DNA of 64,000 nucleotides from JANMES01 sp038229715. GTDB taxonomy: Bacteria > Planctomycetota > Phycisphaerae > Tepidisphaerales > Tepidisphaeraceae. Location of the stretch: contig JBBROD010000002.1 of NCBI GenBank assembly GCA_038229715.1, positions 1-64,000 on the forward strand, written 5' to 3'. The notes under the pieces are model-generated. The model was not told the DNA's origin, did not search any database, and was given only the letters and a program-made list of their open reading frames with translations. Both the position numbers and the translations under genes were made by a program. Position 1 is the stretch's first letter, and each line of letters starts with the position of its first letter. Of this stretch, positions 16,443 to 23,898 are shown one piece after another.

Positions 16443-16687
16443 CTCTCGAATCCATTCAGCAACAACTCTGCACCGAAATCGAAACCCTCTGCGGCATGAA
16501 GCGCGGCAGCGTGACGGCGGCCACCGATCTCACCAAGCTCGGGATCGATTCGCTCAAATTCGTCTCGCTGCTGCTGGTGATCGAGCAGAAGTTCGGCGTG
16601 AGCCTTATGAAGACCGGCCTGAAGCCCGACGACACCAAATCCGCCCCCAACTTCGCAGCGGCCATCCAGCGGGGACGCGGCGCTTGA
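16439..16687 (+). CDS. Acyl carrier protein 2
   Basis: An 82-residue ACP from ATG 16439, which overlaps the stop of the ketosynthase-like gene. The 4'-phosphopantetheine serine is in LTKLGIDSLKFVSLLL. The short basic tail (AAIQRGRGA) ends in a TTGA overlap with the next gene. It is one of three ACPs in the cluster and differs from ACP 1 in having a single GIDS motif and no preceding DDADLFGD-type acidic loop, which may mean different partners. Confidence 0.9.
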   Translation: MTLESIQQQLCTEIETLCGMKRGSVTAATDLTKLGIDSLKFVSLLLVIEQKFGVSLMKTGLKPDDTKSAPNFAAAIQRGRGA

Positions 16688-18018
16688 GCCTTTCCCTGCC
16701 TTATCGCCGGAATCGTCGGTACCTTTCGGGGATCGATTGGATCATCGGCGCTCTGCACAAAAGCGCGTTCAAAACCACCGGCGTGGGCAGCTTCTCGCAA
16801 GCCGTTCTCGATGTGGCCGGCTGGGTGGATGATGCGCAGTTGCGTACGTTGCTCGATCAGATCTCCGCACGGCTGCCGATCATCCACGGGCGCGTGGCGC
16901 GGGACGTGCTGAACCTCTGCCCGTTCTGGAAAATCCCGCGAGCGGGCGAACACGAGCCGCTACCGCTGCGGGTGATCGATCTGGCGGAAGGGGCCGAGGA
17001 GGCAGCGCAGAATAATCTGGCCGATCATGTGAACTCCGCGTTCGCGTCCGAATCGCAGCATCTGCGGCTGATGCTGGTGCGGCTCGGCCGGGCGAAATCG
17101 CGGCTCGGCCTGGTGTTCGATCACCGCCTGCTCGACGCCACCGGGGCCGAAGCTTTCCTGCGGCTGATCGACGAAACGGCGGCGGGGCGGCTGGAGCAGT
17201 ACGCATCGCAGATAAAACAAACCGAGCCCGCCCAGCTCGATCACTGGCTGCGGCGGTTCAGCTCCGGGCGACGGCTCAACAAGCTGCTGTACAAGCTTGA
17301 TGAGCAGGATGTATGCGCCCTCTCGCCACCCGCAAAAGGCGCAGCCAAGCGCGTGAAGTTTGTGCTCGATAGTCTTACGGCCGACGAAACCGCAAAAGTC
17401 AGCGATCTCGCCGCCAACGAGATCGGCCTGCCGATCATCCTTCCTTCTGCGGCGGCGCGAGCGACTCTGGCGATGCGAAACGTCTTCCCCGACACGCCGT
17501 TGGCGGGCGAGCAGTACCTGCTGTCGACATCCGCCAACTCCCGCCCGCAGGGCGAGCCGTGGGAGACGTTTTTCTTCAATAACTTTTCCTTCCTGATGTT
17601 CTCCATGCCCAAGTCGGCGGCGGATTCCACTGCCGAAGTTGCAAAGCTCTTCCGCGATCAGTTCATCGAGCAGATTCGCGAACGCATTCCCGACGCGATG
17701 ATCGACGCAGCCGTGCTGTGGCGAATCATGTCGCCGGGACTAGTGGCGAAGCTCACGCGGTTTTTGTTCAAGGGGCGAATGTGCTCGCTCTACTTCGCGT
17801 GCGTGAAGGAAACCGGCTACCCGAGCGCCACGTTTTTAGGTTTGCCTGCGATCAACCTGGTCCACACGCCACTGGCGTTCTCGCCGCCGGGGTTGAATCT
17901 GTGCATGACGTTTTTCGGCGGGCGATTTAATCTGGTGCTGTCCTATCTGGAAGGCGTGATGAGCGACGAGCAGGCGGGGGAGATGATGCGGGTGTTTAAG
18001 CAGTCATTGGTTTTGTAG
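16684..18018 (+). CDS. Condensation-domain-like acyltransferase
   Basis: 444 residues with a TTG start overlapping the ACP 2 stop. GLVFDHRLLDATGAEAF matches the HxxxD active-site region of the chloramphenicol-acetyltransferase/NRPS-condensation superfamily. Later blocks such as GLNLCMTFFGGRFNLVLSY resemble the C-terminal part of that fold. Such enzymes (for example PapA-type or wax-ester type) move an acyl group from a carrier onto an OH or NH group. Position after ACP 2 suggests it offloads or esterifies the chain. I know of no such enzyme in the standard aryl-polyene set. Confidence 0.68.
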   Translation: MSLSLPYRRNRRYLSGIDWIIGALHKSAFKTTGVGSFSQAVLDVAGWVDDAQLRTLLDQISARLPIIHGRVARDVLNLCPFWKIPRAGEHEPLPLRVIDLAEGAEEAAQNNLADHVNSAFASESQHLRLMLVRLGRAKSRLGLVFDHRLLDATGAEAFLRLIDETAAGRLEQYASQIKQTEPAQLDHWLRRFSSGRRLNKLLYKLDEQDVCALSPPAKGAAKRVKFVLDSLTADETAKVSDLAANEIGLPIILPSAAARATLAMRNVFPDTPLAGEQYLLSTSANSRPQGEPWETFFFNNFSFLMFSMPKSAADSTAEVAKLFRDQFIEQIRERIPDAMIDAAVLWRIMSPGLVAKLTRFLFKGRMCSLYFACVKETGYPSATFLGLPAINLVHTPLAFSPPGLNLCMTFFGGRFNLVLSYLEGVMSDEQAGEMMRVFKQSLVL

Positions 18019-18023
18019 GGAAA

Positions 18024-18125
18024 TGATTTACCACAGAGCCACAGAGGTTTCACAGAGAGCACAGAGAAGTAGAAAAGCTCTCTGTGATTCTCTGTGAAAC
18101 CTCTGTGGCTCTGTGGTAAATCATT
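18024..18125. repeat. CCACAGAGCCACAGAGG hairpin between the two arms of the cluster
   Basis: Long inverted repeat with arms of about 45 bp (ATGATTTACCACAGAGCC at the left end and GGCTCTGTGGTAAATCAT at the right end). It separates the convergent acyltransferase and acyl-AMP-ligase genes and may act as a two-way terminator. The TGA of the ligase lies in the right end. Confidence 0.85.
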
Positions 18126-19650
18126 CAGCCGACTGCCGAACCCGTACCAATTTCCCGCTGGCCGTCTTAGGCAGTGATTCGACGGCGACATACTCCACCG
18201 GCACTTTGTATGACGACAGATGTTCAATGCAGAGGCCGCGGATTGAATCGATCACGTCCGACGACGGATCGGCCAGCACCACATGCGCAACAGGCACTTG
18301 TCCGAACTGGGCGTGGGGTTTGCCGAAGATCAACGACTCGCGCACGCCGGGGATGGCGTTGATGACTTGTTCCACTTCTTCGGGGAAGACTTTCATTCCC
18401 GCGCAGACGATGACCGTTTTGCTTCGCCCCAGCAGCATGAGCCGGCCCGCATCATCCAGCTTACCTAGATCGCCGGTGTGGAAGTAGCCGTCGTCGGTAC
18501 ACTCGGCCCGCGTGCGCCAAGGGGAAAAGTAAGCGTCAAACATGCCTTTGCCGCGGACGAGGACTTCGCCGACGCCGTGCTCGTCGGGGTTGGCGATCCG
18601 CAGTTCATACGCCGGCAAAGCTCTGCCGACGGTGTTGCGTGCCTGTTGCGGCTCGGTGTTGATGAACGGCAAGCCGATCTCGATGATCCCGTACGCCTCA
18701 GCCGGGGCGAAGCCGAATTTCTCCGCGAACGCCGTCGACACGTCCGGCGGCATTTTCATCGACGTGCTGATCGCCAGCCGGACGTTGGAGAGTGCCGTCG
18801 GCGTGATCAGGTTCGACACGCCCAGCAGGTAGTAATGCACCGGCGAGCCGTAGATGAGCGTGATCGGGAATTTCTGCGCCGCTTCCAGCACGGAAAACGG
18901 AAACCCTTTGTTGGCCACGATGATCGTCGCGCCGCGCCGCAGGAACAGCAGGATCGATACGACGAAATGATGGCTCATGCCGAGTACCCAGAGGATGACG
19001 TCGGCGTTCGTCACGCCCAGGCCGGCGTTGGCGGCGTCGGTGCGGTCGCGGATCGACTGATGCGAGAGGACGACGCCTTTGCTTTCGCCGGTCGTGCCGG
19101 AGGAGAAGCGGATGAATGCCGCGTGGAGATCGCGGCAGCGGGCGTCGTAATCGCTCCCGGCGGGGCGGGGCTGGAAGGTGAATTCTTGCTCCTCTCCCCG
19201 GAGGGGAGAGGTTGGGTGAGGGGCGAGGCTGGGGGAGTCAGTTGGCGAATGTCGCGTGCTGGGGTCTGGCGTTTCTCCCCTCACCCCTGCCCTCTCCCCG
19301 CTGGGGAGAGGGAGGGCGATTGCTGGCATATCAAAGTGCGTGACGATTGCTTGAACGTCGATGCGATCGATCGTGTCGAGGACTTCGTCGACGGAGTTTG
19401 TATCCGGCACCGGCACGACGGCGGCGTCGCAGGCGAGCAGGGCGAGGGCGCCGATGACGTAGTCGATCCCATCGGCACACCGAAACGCGATCCGTTGCCC
19501 GGGGCCGACGCCGCGTTGCTTGAGTGCGTCGCGGAGGCGATCCACGCGGGATAGCAGTTGGCCGTAGGTGATGGTGCGATCGCCTTCGACGATCGCGGTG
19601 CGATCGGTGAGCGTGGCAGTCTCCTGTTGGATCAGCTCGACGATGTTCAT
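18121..19650 (-). CDS. Acyl-AMP ligase with an in-frame repeat insertion
   Basis: 509-residue ANL-superfamily enzyme that activates a carboxylic acid with ATP. Signature FIRFSSGTTGESKGVVLSH is the P-loop-like AMP-binding motif; GYFHTGDLGKLDD and LPKTASGKLVR (with the C-terminal catalytic lysine) are also present. Residues about 112-155 (LPLPSGERAGVRGE ... PTSPLRGEE) interrupt the N-terminal domain and are the translation of a palindromic repeat; normal sequence resumes at about SDYDARCRDLHAAF. It overlaps the glycosyltransferase gene by 4 bp. In aryl-polyene clusters the equivalent enzyme loads the starter acid on ACP. Confidence 0.9.
   Translation of the reverse strand: MNIVELIQQETATLTDRTAIVEGDRTITYGQLLSRVDRLRDALKQRGVGPGQRIAFRCADGIDYVIGALALLACDAAVVPVPDTNSVDEVLDTIDRIDVQAIVTHFDMPAIALPLPSGERAGVRGETPDPSTRHSPTDSPSLAPHPTSPLRGEEQEFTFQPRPAGSDYDARCRDLHAAFIRFSSGTTGESKGVVLSHQSIRDRTDAANAGLGVTNADVILWVLGMSHHFVVSILLFLRRGATIIVANKGFPFSVLEAAQKFPITLIYGSPVHYYLLGVSNLITPTALSNVRLAISTSMKMPPDVSTAFAEKFGFAPAEAYGIIEIGLPFINTEPQQARNTVGRALPAYELRIANPDEHGVGEVLVRGKGMFDAYFSPWRTRAECTDDGYFHTGDLGKLDDAGRLMLLGRSKTVIVCAGMKVFPEEVEQVINAIPGVRESLIFGKPHAQFGQVPVAHVVLADPSSDVIDSIRGLCIEHLSSYKVPVEYVAVESLPKTASGKLVRVRQSAE
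19189..19316. repeat. In-frame palindromic repeat inside the acyl-AMP ligase
   Basis: One arm CCTCTCCCCGGAGGGGAGAG (19191-19210) followed by GTTGGGTGAGGGGCGAGG, the other CTTCTCCCCTCACCCC-like ending CTGGGGAGAGGGAGGG at about 19315. On the minus strand it is read as LPLPSGERAGVRGE...SPTDSPSLAPHPTSPLRGEE, the same reading frame as the copy in the ketosynthase-like gene. Confidence 0.88.
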
Positions 19651-20360
19651 CGCTTGCCCGCCAATCGCCGGTACGGCATCGGCCAGAGCCGGCGGGCGAG
19701 CAGTCTGATGTGTACGCGCGAGATGCGAAAATTATCCCGCACTTTATGAAAATGGCTCACCCGCTCCGCGGCCGGCGGGTACCACACGCGGATCGGCACG
19801 CTCTCTACCGTCAGCCCGGCCCAAAGGGCGCGCGTCAGCACTTCCATCTCGAAATTGTAATGCCTCGACCACATCGGCAACTTCAGCACATGCTGCACCG
19901 GATAGGCGCGGAAGCCGCTCTGCGAATCCAGCACCCAGCGGAAGGTTTCGGCGAAGATCCAGAAATCCGAAAACCGCCGACCGAACCGGCTGGAGCGCGG
20001 CATGTGTCCGCGGATATCGGCGCGATGTCCGAGGAGGATGGTGTCCGGAGAAAGCCGCTCGACGAGCCGCGGAATATCTTCCGGGAAATGCTGCCCGTCG
20101 CCATCGAGCGTGATGAGGTATTGGCCGGCTTGATCCGCGACGTAGCGGCACGCCGTCAGCAGCGCCGCGCCTTTACCTTGATTCTGATCGTGGCGGAGAA
20201 CGGTGACGTCGAGCGGCTTCAGCAGATCGCGCAAATCGGCGTCGGTGCTGCCGTCGTCGATGACGAGGATGTGGTCGGCCCGCTCGCGGGCTCGCCGGGC
20301 AACGTCGGCGATCGTACCGGCGTTGTTGTAGACCGGGATGGCAACCCACGCGCCGCTCAT
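19647..20360 (-). CDS. Family 2 glycosyltransferase (dolichol-phosphate-mannose-synthase-like)
   Basis: 237 residues of GT-A fold: WVAIPVYNNAGTIADVARRA at the N terminus, nucleotide-binding HILVIDDGSTDAD, and metal-binding TLDGDGQHFPEDIPRL (DxD). No membrane helices. It transfers a sugar or related group from a nucleotide or lipid-linked donor. Genes of this family are a regular part of aryl-polyene clusters, where the role is not settled; the acceptor is probably the lipid anchor or head group. It overlaps both neighbours by 4 bp. Confidence 0.88.
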   Translation of the reverse strand: MSGAWVAIPVYNNAGTIADVARRARERADHILVIDDGSTDADLRDLLKPLDVTVLRHDQNQGKGAALLTACRYVADQAGQYLITLDGDGQHFPEDIPRLVERLSPDTILLGHRADIRGHMPRSSRFGRRFSDFWIFAETFRWVLDSQSGFRAYPVQHVLKLPMWSRHYNFEMEVLTRALWAGLTVESVPIRVWYPPAAERVSHFHKVRDNFRISRVHIRLLARRLWPMPYRRLAGKR

Positions 20361-20980
20361 GCCGGCTGCGCCTTGGCGCGGAAAAAACCCGCCAGCTCAA
20401 GCGGTAATACTTCCGGTAGCGACTCCGAAGCGCCGCCGGTTCCGGCGCTGATTGTCATGCAGACCGAAGCCTGCAAATCAGTCCAGATCGCAAGGACCGC
20501 CCCGGCTTCGCCATCAGCCAGCAGCCCTTCGGCCGTGCGGACCAGCTCCGCCAGCGGGTTGCGGTCGGCATGGGTGTACATCGTCGGGCCGCTGAGCGAC
20601 AGCCCGATCGCCACTTCGCCGAGCGTGCTGGTGGGCAACGTGTAGATGAACAGATTCCCCCGGCCCATGGTTCGGCCGGTGGAAACGTAGTCGTGGAAAT
20701 AATTCTGGTCGGCGCTGACGCATCCGTCATGCCCGGCCGACACCACGCCGATCTCATTTCCCGCAACCACCTCGGCCGGCAGCGTGCGAAGGGCAAGACT
20801 GGCCGCCGCCAGGCAAGCGCGGGTTTCGAGCGTCATGCGTGAGAAATACTTCACCGGCCTGCCGATGATGCTAAGCAACTCGTCCGAACGGCCCGCCGGC
20901 GAGGGGCGAGTGAATGATTCCCCGTCGGGATTAAAAAGCCCGTAGTGTGAATCGCAGAACCAGGCAACGGTGCGGATCAC
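20357..20980 (-). CDS. Ketosynthase-like protein of the short chain-length-factor type (Ketoacyl-synt_2)
   Basis: 207 residues. The fold is that of the N-terminal half of a ketosynthase (GNEIGVVSAGHDGCVSADQ, NLFIYTLPTSTLGEVAIGL, LSGPTMYTHADRNPLAEL), with no catalytic cysteine in the usual place and no C-terminal half. Stand-alone proteins of this size (PF13723-type) accompany ketosynthases in aryl-polyene clusters, so it is more likely a complete small partner than a broken gene. It overlaps the full ketosynthase next to it by 4 bp, which supports a heterodimer; that is inferred. Confidence 0.75.
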   Translation of the reverse strand: MIRTVAWFCDSHYGLFNPDGESFTRPSPAGRSDELLSIIGRPVKYFSRMTLETRACLAAASLALRTLPAEVVAGNEIGVVSAGHDGCVSADQNYFHDYVSTGRTMGRGNLFIYTLPTSTLGEVAIGLSLSGPTMYTHADRNPLAELVRTAEGLLADGEAGAVLAIWTDLQASVCMTISAGTGGASESLPEVLPLELAGFFRAKAQPA

Positions 20981-22113
20981 GCGTCGCCTCGATGGCTGAG
21001 GATGATGGCGGTGTTGACGCCCCCGAAACCGGAGTTGGTGGACAGCGCAAGTTTTCCACGCCGCAGATCGACGGGCACGCCAAACACCCAGCCGGCGGCG
21101 TTGGGATCGGGGATGTGCAGCCCCACGGTCGGCGGAACGACGCGCTTGCGCAGCGCCTCGGCCGTCACAAGTATTTGCACCAGCCCGGCGGCGGCGAGCG
21201 TGTGGCCGATGCCGCCCTTGATTGAAAACGTCGGGCGCGGTTCGCCGAGCATCCGTCGGAAGGCGATCATCTCCATCGCGTCGCTGTAGACGGTAGCGGT
21301 CCCGTGCGCGGCGATCACATCAACCTCGGTGGCGATTTTCCCGGACATGGCTAGCGCCTTGGCGATCGCCCGCGACAATCCGCCGGCGTTGCGATCGGGG
21401 GCGGTCATGTGTACGCCGTCGGTGGTGTTGCCCCAGCCGAGGATCGCGGGGGCGATTGCTGGAGCGGCGTTGTCGCGGGTGATCATCGCCCAGGCGGCGG
21501 CTTCGCCGAGCGTCAGGCCGTTGCGGGTCGTGTCGAACGGGCTTGCGGGCGATTCGCACAGGGACAGCAGCGTGGAAAATCCGGAGTAAACAAATTCCGA
21601 CACCGCATCGCAGCAGACGACGAGCACCGCCGGCGCCTCGCCTCGCCGCACGATGGCGGCGGCGCGGGTGAGCGCTGCGGTCGACGACGCGCAGGCCGAC
21701 GACAGCACCGTCCCCGGGCCGGTGAGTCCAAGCATCTGTTTCACGCGATTGAGCAGCACCTGCGGGCGCGCCTGCGTGAGTAGATCGGGCGACTCGTCCA
21801 GTACGCTGCGTTCAACAAACTCAATCTCGCCGACGGTGGTTGCCAGGATGATCGGCGTGGCCGGATCGATCTTCCCGACCAGCGACGCCACCGACCGCCG
21901 GAGCATGGCGATCGATCGCGATTCACCCGGCAGGACGGAAAGGTCGGGCACTTCGGCCACTTGGTCGCTGATAAAGCCGCGATCCGCAAAACGCTCGCTG
22001 GTATGGATGGCGGTTCGGCCGCTCATCAAGCCAGCCCAGAGCGCATCCTGCCCGGCGCCGTAAGCGGTGAGAACGTCGGAGCTAGCGATGACTGGCGTGT
22101 GCAAGTTGCTCAT
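20977..22113 (-). CDS. 3-oxoacyl-ACP synthase (FabF type) 2
   Basis: 378 residues with a complete active site: Cys in VLSSACASSTAALTRA, His in VIAAHGTATVYSDAME, His in KGGIGHTLAAAGLVQ. It performs decarboxylative chain extension. Located in the leftward arm next to the short ketosynthase-like partner, just as ketosynthase 1 is next to its partner in the rightward arm. Two such pairs suggest two kinds of condensation step, for example initiation and extension. The 4-bp overlaps with both neighbours indicate one operon. Confidence 0.92.
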   Translation of the reverse strand: MSNLHTPVIASSDVLTAYGAGQDALWAGLMSGRTAIHTSERFADRGFISDQVAEVPDLSVLPGESRSIAMLRRSVASLVGKIDPATPIILATTVGEIEFVERSVLDESPDLLTQARPQVLLNRVKQMLGLTGPGTVLSSACASSTAALTRAAAIVRRGEAPAVLVVCCDAVSEFVYSGFSTLLSLCESPASPFDTTRNGLTLGEAAAWAMITRDNAAPAIAPAILGWGNTTDGVHMTAPDRNAGGLSRAIAKALAMSGKIATEVDVIAAHGTATVYSDAMEMIAFRRMLGEPRPTFSIKGGIGHTLAAAGLVQILVTAEALRKRVVPPTVGLHIPDPNAAGWVFGVPVDLRRGKLALSTNSGFGGVNTAIILSHRGDA

Positions 22114-22598
22114 GATTGCCCGCCGATCTCGCCGGCGCGCCAGCGCTGGCGACAGGATTCCTGCATCGCCGGCGATGCCATCAGCGGGCTGCCGGATTCA
22201 TCGACAAACATCTGCACAGTGTAACCGGTGGCGGCGAGCTTGCCGTCGTCGTGGCGGATCTCGTACTCGATATCGATTCTCGCGCCTTCGTTCCAGATCA
22301 TCTTGCCGATGATGGTAACGAGCTGGCCGAGCTTACAGGGAGCGAAATAATCCACATGCAGTTGCACGATGGGGGCCAGCAGGCGGTCGCGCGTGAATTC
22401 CGGGTAGCTCATGCCGCAAAGCCGGCCGAGTTCTTCATTCGCGTGCTCGAACAGTTTGGCGTATCGGCCGTGCCAGAGGACCGCCATCGCGTCGACGTCG
22501 CTGAAGCGGATGCGCTGCGTCAGCCGAATCACCAGCGGCGGCGGGGCGTTGTCGATCGGCGGGAAGTAGCCGATTTTGGATCGCCGGGGAGCGTTCAT
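22110..22598 (-). CDS. Acyl-CoA/acyl-ACP thioesterase (4-hydroxybenzoyl-CoA thioesterase type)
   Basis: 162-residue single hotdog protein with RIRFSDVDAMAVLWHGRYAK, the D...G.....Y block of the 4HBT family in which the Asp is catalytic, and LLAPIVQLHVDYFAPCKLG. It hydrolyses acyl thioesters. In aryl-polyene clusters a thioesterase of this type is usual and may release or edit chains. It overlaps the dehydratase (repeat-derived tail) by 4 bp and the ketosynthase by 4 bp. Confidence 0.88.
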   Translation of the reverse strand: MNAPRRSKIGYFPPIDNAPPPLVIRLTQRIRFSDVDAMAVLWHGRYAKLFEHANEELGRLCGMSYPEFTRDRLLAPIVQLHVDYFAPCKLGQLVTIIGKMIWNEGARIDIEYEIRHDDGKLAATGYTVQMFVDESGSPLMASPAMQESCRQRWRAGEIGGQS

Positions 22599-23146
22599 GA
22601 TCGTGCTCGTTCCGGCTCCCTCGCCCCGGAGGGGAGAGGGCTGGGGTGTGGGGGGAGCGCCGTGCTAAAGGACGCTTGGTTCGCCGAATGACCGGCCGAT
22701 ACGAACTTTTGTGCAAGTGAAGACCCATCGACTTGGATCGCTTCTCCCCTCACCCCCGCCCTCTCCCCGCTGGGGAGAGGGAGGGCGGTCATGGAGAATT
22801 CGGCGCAGCGTTGATCTCGGCAGGTCAGCTTGGCCAGGATCGTGGTTTTGCCTTCGGTCGTCGGTGTGAGAGTGGCGTCGATCGATACCACATCGCCGGG
22901 ACGGACGGGCGCGGTCATCTTCGCGGTTTTGAGAGCCGACAGCCGCAACTCCGCCGCGCCGCTCGCCTCGGCTGCGGCGATCAGCACCGCCTGGATCATG
23001 CAAACGCCGGGCAGAATCGGGCGGGATGCGAAATGGTCGGGGAAGATCGACAGCGAAGCATCCACCGTAAGCGTGGCGGTAAAGCCGCCCTCGCGCGGCT
23101 GGGTTTGCAGCATGGATTTGAGTTGATCGCGTACGCCGGTGCTCAT
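22595..23146 (-). CDS. FabZ-like 3-hydroxyacyl-ACP dehydratase with a repeat-derived C-terminal tail
   Basis: Residues 1-120 form a hotdog domain: FPDHFASRPILPGVCMIQAV corresponds to the FPGHFPg.PvlPGV block of FabZ, although the usual catalytic His stands in a changed setting. It removes water from 3-hydroxyacyl-ACP, or may serve a related hotdog role. Residues 121-183 (LPLPSGERAGVRGE ... HPSPLPSGAREPERARS) are not hotdog sequence but the translation of a palindromic repeat, which also provides the stop. The tail then overlaps the thioesterase start by 4 bp, so the coupling now depends on the repeat. Confidence 0.78.
   Translation of the reverse strand: MSTGVRDQLKSMLQTQPREGGFTATLTVDASLSIFPDHFASRPILPGVCMIQAVLIAAAEASGAAELRLSALKTAKMTAPVRPGDVVSIDATLTPTTEGKTTILAKLTCRDQRCAEFSMTALPLPSGERAGVRGEAIQVDGSSLAQKFVSAGHSANQASFSTALPPHPSPLPSGAREPERARS
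22612..22788. repeat. Palindromic repeat forming the C-terminal tail of the dehydratase
   Basis: One arm is CTCCCTCGCCCCGGAGGGG plus GAGAGGGCTGGGG at 22618-22650; the other is CTTCTCCCCTCACCCCCGCC followed by CTCTCCCCGCTGGGGAGAGG at 22741-22780. The centre differs from the copies at 15.5 and 19.2 kb. Confidence 0.8.
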
Positions 23147-23800
23147 TTAGTCGGTCTGCCAGTTTCGATTCTTCACCACGATGCGATAGTGATAGTGCCC
23201 ATTGTCCATGACGATGCCCCGCGGGTAAAGCCGCCCGGCGGATTCGGCGTAATCGTAATAGCGGACCCGCCATTTAGGCCCGAACGCGCCCTCAACCCGC
23301 TTCTCCAGCAGCACGATCGGCTGTCCGCCGAACTCGTAAACCAAGTCGCCTTTTTCGTAGCGGACGGTCGTGTCGTCGATCTTGTAATCAGCCTTGGCCG
23401 GCGGGACCAGATCGAAATACATCCGGCGAACGTCGCGGCCGATGGATTCCAGAATCGGCTTCTGCTCCATCAGCGGCGGGATCGCGGAAACCACAGTCAC
23501 CGTGTTTCCCTTCCCGCTGAGGTGGAACAGTTCCAGCCCCAACTGGTTCAGGCCGACCATTTCAAACTCGTCGGCCTTGCGGTCGATCTTCACTACGCCA
23601 AGCACGGCGATGTCGTCATGGAACGGGGCGGAGATGATGACCGAATCCTGGCTTGAAAACTCCGCCGCCTGAGCATTGGCGAAATCTGTCTTGATCGCAA
23701 GCGCGTCCGGCCTCACCAACTTCGGCAACGGCGGACGCACAAACGGATCAGCCGAGCAGCCGACGAGCAAACCGATCAGAATGATGAATACATATCGCAT
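23147..23800 (-). CDS. DUF3261-type lipoprotein
   Basis: 217 residues from ATG 23800. The signal peptide ends in a lipobox (FIILIGLLVGCSADP), so the protein is lipid-anchored in the envelope. The rest is beta-rich (FELVGLNQLGLELFHLSG-like core). Lipoproteins of the DUF3261 family are regular members of aryl-polyene clusters next to LolA-like and MMPL genes, which fits its place here. They are thought to take part in placing the lipid product in the outer membrane; this is by association. An upstream start at 23836 would lie in a repeat. Confidence 0.75.
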   Translation of the reverse strand: MRYVFIILIGLLVGCSADPFVRPPLPKLVRPDALAIKTDFANAQAAEFSSQDSVIISAPFHDDIAVLGVVKIDRKADEFEMVGLNQLGLELFHLSGKGNTVTVVSAIPPLMEQKPILESIGRDVRRMYFDLVPPAKADYKIDDTTVRYEKGDLVYEFGGQPIVLLEKRVEGAFGPKWRVRYYDYAESAGRLYPRGIVMDNGHYHYRIVVKNRNWQTD

Positions 23801-23802
23801 GT

Positions 23803-23898
23803 TAATTTTAGCCACAGATGGGGCACAGATTAACACAGATGAATGCCAATGCCTTGTCTTTTATCTGTGTTAATCTGTGCCCCATCTGTGGCTAATTT
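23803..23898. repeat. GCCACAGATGGGGCACAG hairpin
   Basis: Near-perfect inverted repeat, arms of about 36 bp (TTTTAGCCACAGATGGGGCA ... TGCCCCATCTGTGGCTAAT). It separates the MMPL exporter from the lipoprotein gene and contains the exporter's stop codon (TAG/TAA region at its right end). Confidence 0.88.

Noticed and set aside
18478..19554. Long plus-strand frame opposite the acyl-AMP ligase
   Set aside because: Shadow of a well-supported gene; no motif.
20357..20980. Broken ketosynthase
   Set aside because: Stand-alone proteins of this size and motif set are a known partner type in aryl-polyene clusters, so it is more likely complete.
22435..22728. Extra small frame beside the dehydratase tail
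   Set aside because: It reads the palindrome arm in another frame and has no independent support.
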